Shown here one piece after another: positions 35,553 to 47,406 of a stretch of 64,000 nt of DNA. Within the stretch, counting starts at the first letter, position 1, and each line of letters starts with the position of its first letter. Below the pieces are notes generated by a model. The model worked only from the letters and a program-made list of their open reading frames with translations. It did no database searches and was not told the origin of the DNA. The stretch is from Mycteria americana. Lineage: Eukaryota; Chordata; Aves; Ciconiiformes; Ciconiidae. The stretch is taken from assembly GCF_035582795.1 (NCBI RefSeq), contig NC_134368.1, forward strand, positions 38,245,501 through 38,309,500. Direction: 5' to 3'. Both the position numbers and the translations under genes were made by a program.

Positions 35553-37903
35553 AAATAGTAATTCAGGAAATTTGCAATGAAGAAACACTTAACGACACAA
35601 AACTGAGTCTCTTGACAGTCTCTACCTGCTGTCCTGCTACGTTTCAGTAATTTAGGTGTCCATCTATCCTGCTCTCCTGTAGCTCCTGTTTTTCTTTCCA
35701 ATGAGAAGCATGAAATCTGACTGTGATTCCCCTATTAGGAGTAGGAATATATCGCTGTGCCTTACAGAGAGATTCAAAAGGTAATGTGAAAATCGGGGAC
35801 CTCTGCAGAGCTTGGAGCATGTCAAGTCTCAGGAGGAGGCAGAGAAAACTCTTGCTGTGAGCTCCCTCGTCAATGTTACCTGTCTACTCTGGGTGCACCC
35901 CTTCAGACAGAGCTCACACCAGTTCCTTTATTTGAGACGCTTGTGAGTGAGGGTCTGCCTGGCCTCAATACAAATGCCCTAAAAACGTTCTTTCATGTAG
36001 AGGACTGTCAGGAGCTCTGCCAAAGGCCAGCCTACAGGCCAAACGTGCAGGTCCAGTGACAAACCTAGCTTATTGAACAAATACAAAACAAGTCTGAACA
36101 AAAGTAAGATTGACAGAGGACTGTTTAGTTAAGGGAGGGTGACATAATTCCTAATTAATTTCTTTATGAAGACAGCTAGTACTGGGTAGAACTAATACAA
36201 GATAGAAAACCAAGAGAGTACCTGAGGGTGTACTTTGTAATGTTAGATACTGCATATACATAAGCAGTGAAAGTGTCATATATACGACTGCATTTACTGG
36301 CAATACATTTTGTCACTGGTTTTTGTCTACATTTGTCTTCTTTGCAGCAAAATGTTACTGACATATCTGTTGATGGAAATGATGAGCTCCCTAAGTTATT
36401 CCCGTTCTTCTTTCTGTTGTTTTCTTCCTCTACTTTCCTACATCCCCCCACCCACCCCCGAGCGACATTTCTGTAATATCTTCCCATGTAAATCAATTTC
36501 AAAAAACCTTCCTTTTTTTTTCTTTGCTGACAAGTTTCTTTTATTTTTGAGGCATATTTCTCTTATTAGCCCATATTCTCCACCTGCCCCACTTCTCCCA
36601 TTTGTATATACACTTTTAATTACTACTATTTTATCCTAATCTATAATCTCCCACTTTCCTCTTCACCTTGTTAAATCTTTCCCTCTTCTCTGCTGTTCCT
36701 TTTTTCCTGTTAACTCTTCCAAGTTAAAGTTGCCTACGACATTTACCTCCCCTGCACTTAAATGCCAACATTTTGCTTCACTTTTGAGAACTGGACTCAT
36801 GGCAATTTGTTTCACTGCCAAAACCGAATGCCATTGGTATGGTTTTCATTTTCTCTTGGGCTTCTTTCACAAAGGAATTGGCAGGTGTATTACCCCACTG
36901 TGCTACATAATGACATGCCTATGAACCAGAACTACAAGGGTGAGCTCCAGAGGCGTGGCTTCCTTTTCCTCTTCCTTAGCCATGTAAGACAGCTGCTATA
37001 GCTAGGTACAAGTATGTTGTTCTTAAGCAGCAGCTACTGTGCATAATCATTCTTCCTTCTTGGAAAAAATCCATTCTTCTTGCAGAGCAAGTGGTAGAGA
37101 GGAATATAAGGTGCATGACAGCATTCCCTCCTTTCTCGTCCCGAAGGAAGATATAAAATACTTTAAGATTTAAAATGGCATGTTACCTCTTAGAAGTTGA
37201 GTGGTCTGAAATTACTTACCTTCTCTTGATATACTGCCTAGGCCTTATTTTAAAGGACTGAGTTCAGTTCTAATAGTAAGTCAGACCTCTGATGTGGTCT
37301 TGAAATGGTCTCCTGCCAACCCAATTTTAAATGCTTAATCTGTGTTGTCTTTACCAAATGGCTGTCATAAATCATAGTTTGCTTCCTACTTATATTTCAC
37401 TCACTATATAGGAAGAAGAAATGCCAACAAAATGGTAAAGACATATGTTAGAGGAATATGCCATACACATGCACACACAGTTAAACCCTTTCTACCAGAA
37501 ATAAGTATTAGTACAATTTTTATTTAAAATAAAAAAGAAAGAAGATCCTAGGACTGTGCTAACTTATGGTAGAATAATTTAAAACAAGATTCAAAATCAG
37601 GTGTGTGAATTCAGTACCAGAAACAAAAACAGTGAAAGAAAGCAGAAGATTAGTCTTTTATCCCGATTCATTCCAATGCATTCCAGGCTAAACCCAACAG
37701 TTTAAAGTCCACAGAAAAGAGCAATTAGGAAGGAAAAGCAGCCAATAAATGAAGTAATAAAGGCAAGTACTTCCAGCTCTACAGTAAGGTTGTCTGCGGT
37801 AAATATTCTGTGGTTGTTGGATGGCAATACCTACAGGAATGTATTTACATTTCCTCTCACTTAATGAGAATGCAGTAGATACCACGCATGCTTGTGTGCT
37901 TAC

Positions 37904-38139
37904 CCGAAGCTTTCGGCCAAACACGTTGACTTTTCCCTGGGCTTGCTCTTTCCGGAATCGCCACTCCACCAGGTTCTGCCCGTTCTCCCCCGGGAGGGTC
38001 ATGTTTCTCTTTGCCACTGTAGGGTTGGCAGTGCCAGCCAACACATGCGGCTCTGTCTGATAGTGTGAGTCCAGGCCGCTGGCGTACAGGATTCTCAGTG
38101 AGCCATCATAACCAATCTGGTAGCTATTTCTTAACTGAT
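37904..38139 (-). CDS. TENM2: TENM2 exon: YD-repeat barrel
   Basis: This 236-nt exon carries two bases completing Asp, then 78 codons, ending in phase 0. It reads [53 protein letters not shown] and [23 protein letters not shown] and [19 protein letters not shown] are strands of the YD shell. Acceptor TTTTCAG|ATCAG and donor CGG|GTAAGC are clear. The open frame runs through the donor into the intron, so a longer reading frame here is not real protein beyond KLR. Confidence 0.97.
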
Positions 38140-38853
38140 CTGAAAAGGCAAAAAAGAGAAGCACAGGTTACCTACACGGGTTAAGAGTCTGCCTTTTGTC
38201 CTGCACACTTTATACAATATGTGTATGTAAGATCTTGACTTCACATAACTGACCCAATGGTAATAAACACCCAGGGTGAGACTGGTAAGAATATCTGTAT
38301 CACATGAGAGCACCAATGCCTCTGGGACCCATCTTCAAAGTCGCTTAAACACTTAAGAAAATCCCACCCTCAGAGTATATTCTTTGGACTGGCATAAAAC
38401 ACATTTTCTGCTGTTTCATTAGGCATTTTTTGCCTAATCCTAAGCATACTGTGACTACTGACTTTTGCAAGGATGTGGCTGCTGGGACGTCACATGCTAT
38501 TTTAAAGCTAAAATCACACTTCACGCTATTTCTGCACCTATTTCCCTTTCAATCCATTTCTCTCTCCTTTCCAAGATTCCCTTTTAATGCAAAGTTAGGT
38601 ATTCTGACTGTTTCCCATAGCTGTTTACAAAAGCTATTTGGTTAGAAAACATACTTAATTCTACTTTCATTGCAACTCCCTCTTTCCCTGAACAGTTCTT
38701 TCTCTATATGTATAAAACCACGTATGTATCACCCCTTCCTCCAAACACTATGCCTCTAAAATTTCCCTCTAACGCATCCGATTGGAGCTGCTTGTACCAT
38801 AAGAAAACAGTTTTCAGGTCAGCATCTGCTGAGAAATCTTTTGTTTACAGTAC
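38140..38853 (-). other. TENM2: TENM2 intron
   Basis: This is a 714-nt intron with donor CAAG|GTACTG and acceptor CCTTTTCAG. Nothing else is recognised in it. Confidence 0.9.
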
Positions 38854-39029
38854 CTTGAACCATGGTATAGAAAGAATCAATGGATGATAAGTTGGAAGTG
38901 ATGCTGACATCTTCCTCTCTGCTGGATGACTCAATGTCCACTGTAATGGCCCTTTCCATTTCCCCATGAAGGTTAGTGACAACTCCAGTTGGGAATGTAA
39001 CGTTTGTTAGACGACCCTCGCTATCGTAG
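38854..39029 (-). CDS. TENM2: TENM2 exon: YD repeats
   Basis: This 176-nt exon carries one base (C) completing Asp, then 58 codons and one base (G). It reads [20 protein letters not shown], then [20 protein letters not shown] and [26 protein letters not shown] is a canonical YD motif of the RHS/teneurin barrel. The acceptor follows an uninterrupted T run and ends TTTAG; the donor is CAAG|GTACTG. There are two N-glycosylation sequons (NVT, NLS). The exon sits alone between a 714-nt and a 16.6-kb intron. Confidence 0.97.
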
Positions 39030-42000
39030 CTAAAAAAAAAAAACAGAAAAAAAGCCTTCTAGAAATGATACATAGCAGGAACAAATTGTTTTCATTTACA
39101 AGTAAAATGAACAAAAATACCAGCTACTCATATTGTTAAGGCACGTTTGCTTTTTGTGCATGGGATAGGCGCAGCAAAGACTTCAAACGTGCTTTGAAGT
39201 AGTCAAAAGACTGCTTAACATACAGGAGCCTCAATGGTGATAGCAAGAGCAAACAGATGGATCTTCAGCTCTGCATATTATTCTTTGAAGTGTGACCAGA
39301 TCCTGCTGCACATCTAATTCACCATTTCAAAGGGAGCATATTTATCGGTGCTAAATTCCGTAGCATTCTGTACTCACTCCCTATTATTGGACTAGATTTT
39401 GCTATTATTGTAGGAATCCTCAAAATTTTTCATAAAAAGGGTATCTTAATAAGAGAGTCTCTTGGGCCCTTCCTATTCAATAATTATGCAGACCACCTGC
39501 CCTCCTGTTCCTGAGTGCTTAACATCCCTTGTATTATTAAGAGAAAGAATCTGGGGTAATATTTAATCTACTTAAGCTGTTTGTAGCTGGAAATCAGAAC
39601 CGCTAGCATATATAACTGCCTGTGGATCATAGTTTGAGAACTGTGGCATAAACCATGCAGGAGATGCTTTTTTTTTTCCTGGCTCCACTGAAATTTCTCT
39701 AAACCAAGGGCTATATATCCATTTAATATGAATAGGTAGATACAATTTCTGTAATTGAAGTAGACCTATGACTTCTAAACCGTGTCTTTTCCTAGGCTGT
39801 GTTAGGTATACTCCAGCTATTAATGCCATTGCTATGAGACCTGAGACCCATGCTCATATCCAAACATGCATTGTGGTCACAGTATAGAGAGGTAAGTCAT
39901 TATGAGCTTCAGGTCATAAAACTGCCTTTAAGATAGCTCTTCCAGTACTACAGCCTGGATTCATCAGCCTAGGTGTTCAGCTGAGGCTCCTCATTTAGAA
40001 ATATAGCCTGCCTGTACCTGCAACGGAGAGAAACAGGTAACCGAAGGGTGATTCAGCCCACTGATGACCTGTTTGCTCTCAGGACTTTTCCATCCCTCTC
40101 CCATGACCGTGTAGTGGGAAGCTGAAGGAAGCTTTAGCCTCTTAAAGTAACTAGAACATGACCCTGCAGGTCCACACAGTGCGCTAGACACTTCATGCTT
40201 ACAATTATCGTCAAAATTGCTCCTCCTGGGAAAGAAACGCGAAAACCAAAAAAAAAACCCTCCAAAAGCCCCAAGCATATCACTGAGGCTACAGAAACTC
40301 TTTTTCTTAAATTGAGAGAATTAGTTCCAAACAGTTTTAACCCACAACACACTAACTTTCTCTGAACAGCATGAGTACTGCACAGCATTGCTGCAACTGA
40401 AAGGATTAGGTTAAGAAATGTTTTTTTCCAGTTTGCTTACTCTGTAGATTTGACAGCTTTTTGCATACAGTCATTTCCATCCTTTTAACACAGTTGATTT
40501 CCTTTGTTTATATGAGACTTTCACTTAGCAACAGGAAAAAGAAAAGAATGTTTAAAAATCAGAAACCATACTGCAAGCCAGGGAAATCAAGTGGGGAAAC
40601 TTATTTCTTGACATTAAGTACATTTCAAGATAATGGTGTTTCTTCCAGTGTGTTTCTAGCCCTAATTTTAGCTCTTTTTCACATACTGGACTTGGCAAGC
40701 CGAGATACTGCATTTATGTGGGGAACCGAAACAAACATACCAACGTTCCTTGTGCATGAATGTGACTGCTAGCCTATTCATGACCTTCAGTCTCATTCCT
40801 CAGTTCCATAAATTTATTTTCTTTTCATGCACAACTTCCCTTTTCAACTTCCAGGGGAACGTATATTGTCCAATTAGTGTCCTTTTCTATTTTCTGCTTT
40901 ATGTTTGAAAATGGTATCAAATTATTTTGTTGGGAATTACTTGCGTCCTTTGCTTCCAGTAGCCAAGTACTGGTCTTTATTTCAAACAATGCTTACTAAA
41001 GCCAGAGAAGGTAAGATTTCCCCATAAGAAGACCTTTTCACCCTTTGAACCACAATATCTGTAAGAAATTAATTATCATTATTTCTGAGTATACCACTTG
41101 AGCTGGAAAATGCTACACATCAGTAGTATTCAGTACAGTGTGTGGCTTCACTGCAGTATGCAGTGCTCAACATAGCTATTCTTGTTTTATGCATTCTTGC
41201 TTTCACATTATTATTTTTTGACTCCGTGCCTATAGGTCCTGAACTGGTCTCTTCTTTCACAAATACATGAAAGCACATCACGAGCCCGAGATAAGCAGCT
41301 AATATTATTACAGTGGGGAAGAGTTCAAAGATCAGCAAAAAATCATGCTACACATTCATGTTCTTAAAAACACGACTTTAAAGCTGAAAGAATCTTAAAA
41401 ACCACGATTGCTTGGTTCAGGCGTCCTAGTGCAAGAAGAAAATGTGACTGAGATGTGAAAGGTAAGAATAGGATTTCTCTTATAGCCAGGAACAAAAAGA
41501 AAGAAGGGAAATTGGTCTTTCTACAATTTACTACATATTCCATTTTATGATGGGTTGTAATGTGTGTCCTTCATTTTGTTCACAGCACATCGAATGCTAA
41601 ACTTCCTTTATACTTGATATCTTTTTGTCCACAATGAAAGCCTTATCAGTGCTCAGCATAGCAACATCACTCATACCTTTGGGCATTCCTCTGCCATTTT
41701 TCTTATTACATCCAAATATCCTTGCATTCTGCTGCCAAGGTGAATTTATTCATCCAAGATTGTGAGTTTTAGACTGAGAGATTTCTTTTATCTGCCTAGT
41801 GTTCTAATATTGAAATTGCCCTAGAAGGAGTGAGATCTAAAGTCTAGAGGGTGAGTGCCTATATTTGGCATTTCACAGCCTCTTTGATCTTTTCATCCAA
41901 ACACAAGCTCAGGCACACATGCTACCGTGGAGCCCTCTGATCTTCCTCCTATGCCAGGCTCCGCAGCAAAGCCATTCAACTAACCTCTTCAGTTCCTCAG

Positions 42001-44339
42001 GAGCAGGTCGCACATAAACTTTTCAAGAACCTAAAACGGAAATTTGCTCACTGGGTGTGACCTCGTGTGCGTTAATCCCATCAACTCATTTCCATTCGCA
42101 TTAGTGTAACGAAATTCGTATTTGGTCAACAACTACAGAAGACAGCAGCAGGGGCAGCTGCCACCACCACTAGCTGAAGTTCCCCTTAGATCAAATTCTT
42201 TTTCTTCTTTAGGATGATCTGCCACTGCCAGATAGTTTTCCCCTTCTGCGGTGAGAATTTCTCAGAGATAATGATTATCAGCTTCCCAGATTCTTGACCT
42301 TTTGCTCTTCACCTGCTGGAAGTCTCTCTTCCATTGTTCATCTCCTTTAGTTTTAATTACATTCCTTCCCAGACCATTTTCTGTTCTAGTCTATGTAGGA
42401 CACTTCACTTTGCAGTGATAACTTCCTGGTAAGCCTTGCCGCAGATGGAAATGCCCTACTTTCTTTATTTCTGACTTGTTTCTCATGTGCATTGTATCTT
42501 AGTTTGGAGCACACTTAGCTCAACCCCAACTGGCAGAGCGTTATTAATGTTTTATATTGGAAGTTACTTCAACATAAAATAGGGAGCTGTAGAAATGAAG
42601 TGTATAGTAAAGGTTGCTGCTAAAGCCAATTGCTAAGTTATGACTGATACTGTTTTTCCACAGGCCTCTGCAGCACAGTCCTTTAATAAAATAAATTCTG
42701 TAATTTTTTTTTTTTTGCTATTGTAAACATGTCAGGTTGAAGAGCAAGGCACGCCGGTTCCTGCACATTTCAGCTAACAAGACACACAGCGCAAATGTGT
42801 ATTATGTACTTCTTTAAAGACTGGTTACAGTTTATACTGTTAGTTGGGATACTGTAATAGAGAAATGAGGCATGAATGCATTTTGTAATACAGACATGTA
42901 TAATTTTGACAGTGAAATGAAAAGTACTGTTACGTTCTCGCTCAACACACATCAGGCATTTCCTCTATGCATCTCGAATTATCAAGAGTGGCTAAAAAAT
43001 TTATGGAACACTACCCTACTTGTTTCAAGCTATTCGTGGGAAGCCTTATATACCAGGTGCTGCTTCTTGGCAGCTGAGAACAGAAGGTTCAAAGTTGACT
43101 TTCAAAAGTGCAGTGTGCTGTTGTTTTAGGTGGGTAGTCACTAAGTTGACACATACTGAAAAATGTGTCCTAACCTGGCAATGACATGTCTCCTTCAGCT
43201 TCTTGAGGCCATTAAGTTCATGTTTACACAGAAGACTGTCGTCTTTAACATTGAAGAGTGTTGGTTTGCAAATACATTGTTTCACTTGTATTCAGCCTCC
43301 CATAGCATACTGCAAGTTTAGTCCCTGCCAAATAGTGAATTCACAGTTGGAAAACTACAGTAAAGAGAAGCCACCTTAAGTCACCTTGATAGGGTATCAC
43401 TGCGGTTGTTAAACCAGTAACAAAATAGTTATGTTGCTGATCAAAAGGAAACAAAAACGTAGTTTATGTACCATCACTTTCGTTATCATTTCATCACCTG
43501 TATGGAGCCCTCCTGTCCTCCACTGGTTTAAAATAGGGCACGGCAACTTACTGGGAGCTCTAGTTCTGACCATCTTTAACCATCATGTGGGTTGTTGAAA
43601 GAGAGGAAAAGACTCTTAACTTCAACAACATGGAATTTCTTTTTTTCTCCCCTTTACTCCATTTCTGAGTTGCTTTCCCCATTTTGATTTTTGCTTTTTT
43701 GCTTTTTATTTGTCTGAAGAATGACTGAATGTCCCTGTTAAGAATGAACAAAGTGAAAATAACCTACAGATGCATGGATAGACAAATGATTTCTCCTTTT
43801 TTTTGGCTTTTATTCTTAGTCTCATTGAAATACATACTTCAGTGGATCCATAACTACTCGTTTATAACCAGGCTTCTTAAAAATAATATTAATTGAAATA
43901 TTGTATAATTGAAATAATAATAATCATAGTCCTTTATTTCCACACAGTTTATTTGACCTCTTAAAAGGTTTAGCATCTTGCTTGTGAATTCACAGTACAT
44001 CAGGAAACCCAAAATATTAAGCTATAACTTCCTTTTGAGATATAACAGATATATTTTTTTAAAAATGGAACCATAAGCAATAAGATAGCTGTATGTCTTG
44101 CTAATATTGTTTTGTTTTGCTTAACAAAAAGGAAGCAAATATGTCACAAATGACAATTTGATGTATGTTAGTAGGCTTGTAAATTATGACAAATGGATTG
44201 ATTTTTTTTTTTTTAAACTTGACTATTGTCTAAGAAGGGTAACATTTTTCCTTTGTTCTTATCTAAAATATTGTTAAGCATGAGAAAAAAATTCAATATT
44301 CTTTCCAGTCTTACAGAATTTTAAATATATGAAAAAAAG

Positions 44340-44428
44340 CTTCCTTCCCTTCTTTTCCCTTTCCTTCCTGCTCTACTCATTTTCCTTTTCCCTCTCCCTC
44401 TCCTTTTCCCTTTCCCTTTTCCCTTTCC
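44340..44428. repeat. Polypyrimidine tract (CCCTTT/TCC-rich, low complexity)
   Basis: About 90 nt on the plus strand are nearly all C and T, with TTTCCC and CTCCC units recurring in near-mirror order. Only a few purines interrupt (around 44370-44380). In the TENM2 transcript it is a purine run. Confidence 0.9.
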
Positions 44429-46077
44429 TGTCTGCTGTGCCTAGCTCTGAGAAAACTGTGGATGAATAGGAATTACAGAAAATAGGCCCAGGAGTGATTC
44501 TAGGAAGGAGCTAAAGTAAACTGCAGCCCAAAGTCCAACTCTAGACAGGAATTTATCTACCTACTTGTTTTTGTAATGGAATTTGGGCAGAAAATGCAAA
44601 CTCACAAAACCACAGAGGCTGGAAGGGCGGTAAAATATTAGTATCAGCTAGATTTGTCTGTCCTGCTCAACAAGGTGTCAGAGAACTCAAGCTTAAATTC
44701 GAGCAGCTGGTCCGCTATTCCTGTCCCTTTATCTGATGGCTGCCTTCCATGGAGAAAGAGTCTTTATCCCATTTTCATCTGGGAAAGTCTTATGCAACTG
44801 TTTGCACAGCTGGTTAAATAATTCAGGTAATGGTCTTTTAACTTAGCAACATGATCAGGACGAATTTTTCAGCCCAGGTTTAATGAAGAAATTTCCTCAG
44901 CTGGAAAGTGATTGACAATTTCTCTTTTCACCTTCTCCTGTTATAACTGCAGCTTTTGAGGCCTTTTTTGTGTGTGTCTATTTTGTCATAACGTTAAAAG
45001 GATAGTTTTTGGTCTTTTTTCGTAAACTGGCATTCAGCACACCAGACATGTGAACAATTCACCTAAATAGGCCATTCTTGACAGCCATAACTCATCTGCA
45101 AAACAAGAGGCACACTCGAAACAAAAATCACTGCAGGAGATGTGTCTGTTGGAAAGGGAGCTCAAAGAAATGAATCAACACCTTCCCTTGTGATAGCTCG
45201 CTCACTTCCATACAGAGAAGCTTTTGATGCTCATTTTCTACTTCATTGCACAACCAGGCAAACAAGCGCAAGTTCAGTGCTTGCGCTGCAGTAAGATTGA
45301 CCACCTTCACCGCCTAATCCAAAATGACTTCCAGAGACAAGTATCTGGGGGGAGCGGTGCTTTGCAGTGAAAGAAGCAATACGTGAATTTATCAAGCCAG
45401 GGCCGCTTCTTTACTTTTTGCCAGAAGACTGCCAAACTTTTCACTCATTGTTGTACAGTGTTGCAATCCTCCCACACTTGTGCTGTTTGCTGCGATAAGT
45501 ACCTCCCATGTGTATTCTCGTAAGGATTCACAAAAACAAGAATTCTTTCATAACTTGCATTTCTGACACGCAGCTTACATGCACAAGAACCTGCACAAAT
45601 AAATAGCGTTAATGATGATGGTGCTTTCTGAAAAGCTGGAAGAACAACTCTGGTGTACGTGCAAGGGGGAGGAGCGCACTGGGAGCAGTGGGATGGAGGT
45701 GGCGTGGCTTAAATGAGAGGTGTTATCTAGGGATGGAGCAGCTTCCCAGGCCTGGGGCTGCTCCTCAGCAGTGCATACCCTTTTGACCTGAGTGCAGCCA
45801 ATTCAAGACTGATTGAAGGGGGCTTGTCCTTACGAAGATGAGACTCAATTACAGTAGCCAGGCTTTTATCTACAGGACCTCCACATTCATCCCCCGCTTT
45901 CCAACTTCCCTCTAATGGGAATTCATTGCTCCCGAGCCCCGCGGGGTCCGCAGGGGCCGGACTCTGTTTTTTTCTGGGGTGTGCAGAGCGAGCTCCTGCC
46001 CCGCAGCAGCTTCCCGCGCCGTGTCTTTAATCTCAGGGCTCCCTGAGGCTGCTGGCTTGTTTCTGTGTCACTTCCCT

Positions 46078-46100
46078 GCCCCCCTCCTCCCCCCCCCCCC
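46078..46100. repeat. Poly-C run (G-run on TENM2 sense strand)
   Basis: Runs of six and then twelve C, separated by TCCTC on the plus strand, give G runs in the TENM2 pre-mRNA. This may form a G-quadruplex. Confidence 0.8.
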
Positions 46101-47355
46101 TTAGCTCATCTATTACTGTACAAATAAACTGTGTGCCTTGTCGATATAAATACCAGACTATGGCCTTTCAAATAAAAGAAATGTTGGTGTATATATACTT
46201 TGTATGACAGATTGTCCCTTGCTGTAAGGTCTGCTTACACTATCAGAGCTGAGTGCATAGGCCTTTAGTGAAAAAAGGACGTAAGGCTGGTCTGTTTGGC
46301 CAGGCATTTTGTTCACAGAATAAGCTGTAATGTTGCTTTTTTCCCCTTATTTTTTTTTTTTTTCCATCTTGAAATCTAAAAACTCTATGAGGGTGTTTTT
46401 ACAGGGTCACAAAAAGTAGACATAATGAACTTATTAAATTGTATTATGGTTGAAAAGCAAATTTAGCAAAAGGAAAGCAAAATTATATGGGTGTATTTTT
46501 TTTTTCTTTTAGGACAGTGAAATACCAAGATGGTAAAGAAATACTGCTAGATTCAGGTTCTGCGGTTAATTTAGAATAACATTCTTATTCCTTCGGAGCA
46601 CGAGTCACACCCAACCCATGCAGGCTCCGGAAGTGACAGACTCCCCTCTTTGGAGGAACTTAGGTAGGACTTTCAACTGCATGTGCCTTGTAGGCTCCCT
46701 AAAGAGCTGATCAGTCTGGCCTCACTGGGGACATCAAGGAAGACCAACTCTCTTGATGAGGCTTGAAAATGAGGACTGTGTGTTCGAATACAGCATGACT
46801 GGAAATAGAGCGCTGCCTTTTCACGTGCAGTCTGGAGCTGCCCTGCCACCCTCACCACACCAGGTCCTCCGTGACGTGAGTGTAAAGGAGAGTGAGCTAG
46901 CTTGGCTACAGCCTCCCTGACTCCTGTTTGACAAAGAAGATGAACATGGGACAAGAATATTAACATGTCAATAACTCAACAAATTGTATTATTAAGTCCC
47001 TGATAAAGCCAGAAGTGAAACAGATACTTTCAGGAGCCCGATCAGAACTGACTGGATTGACAATGCAGGACATTCATGTCATTAATAGGAACAATACTAT
47101 TTTTTTGCTGAACTATCCTTACTGCTAAGTGCTTTCCAAAACCACAGAGACATCACATGCTGATTTTCTTGACAGAAATCAAAGCACTTCTTCCTTTCTC
47201 ATACATGTAAGATGTAATAATGTTGACATGTGTCTTCAGCATTGCTGTTTTGATATTATTACCTATTCAATGGTTTCTCAGTTCTGCTTTTATTACTTAA
47301 CCTAGTTCTAAGGACAAGGAACAGTAAACATTCAAGAATGAAGAGATGGGTAAAT

Positions 47356-47406
47356 ATACCAGTAGTATATCTCGTCTCTCTATTAGACAAGATATACTAC
47401 TGGTAT
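47356..47406 (-). repeat. Near-perfect 22-bp inverted repeat (hairpin) in TENM2 intron
   Basis: Arms 47356-47377 and 47385-47406 are reverse complements except at one position, with a 7-nt loop (47378-47384). On the plus strand the odd position is a C/A mismatch. In the minus-strand (TENM2) transcript it is a U-G wobble, so all 22 positions can pair. Pairing stops abruptly outside the arms. It may be a palindromic insertion remnant or a structured RNA element. It is shorter than a normal pre-miRNA stem. Confidence 0.85.

Larger units (their letters stand above)
31900..37903 (-). other. TENM2: TENM2 intron carrying a solo LTR
   Basis: This is a 6.0-kb intron. It contains the LTR at 34540-35552 and a short TCTG/TCTA simple repeat at about 33399-33424. 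The remainder is A/T-rich unique sequence without recognisable coding potential. Confidence 0.85.

Noticed and set aside
47356..47406. Hairpin as a microRNA precursor
   Set aside because: A 22-bp stem with a 7-nt loop and no continuing lower stem is shorter than the roughly three-turn stem needed by Drosha. It is kept only as a structural finding.
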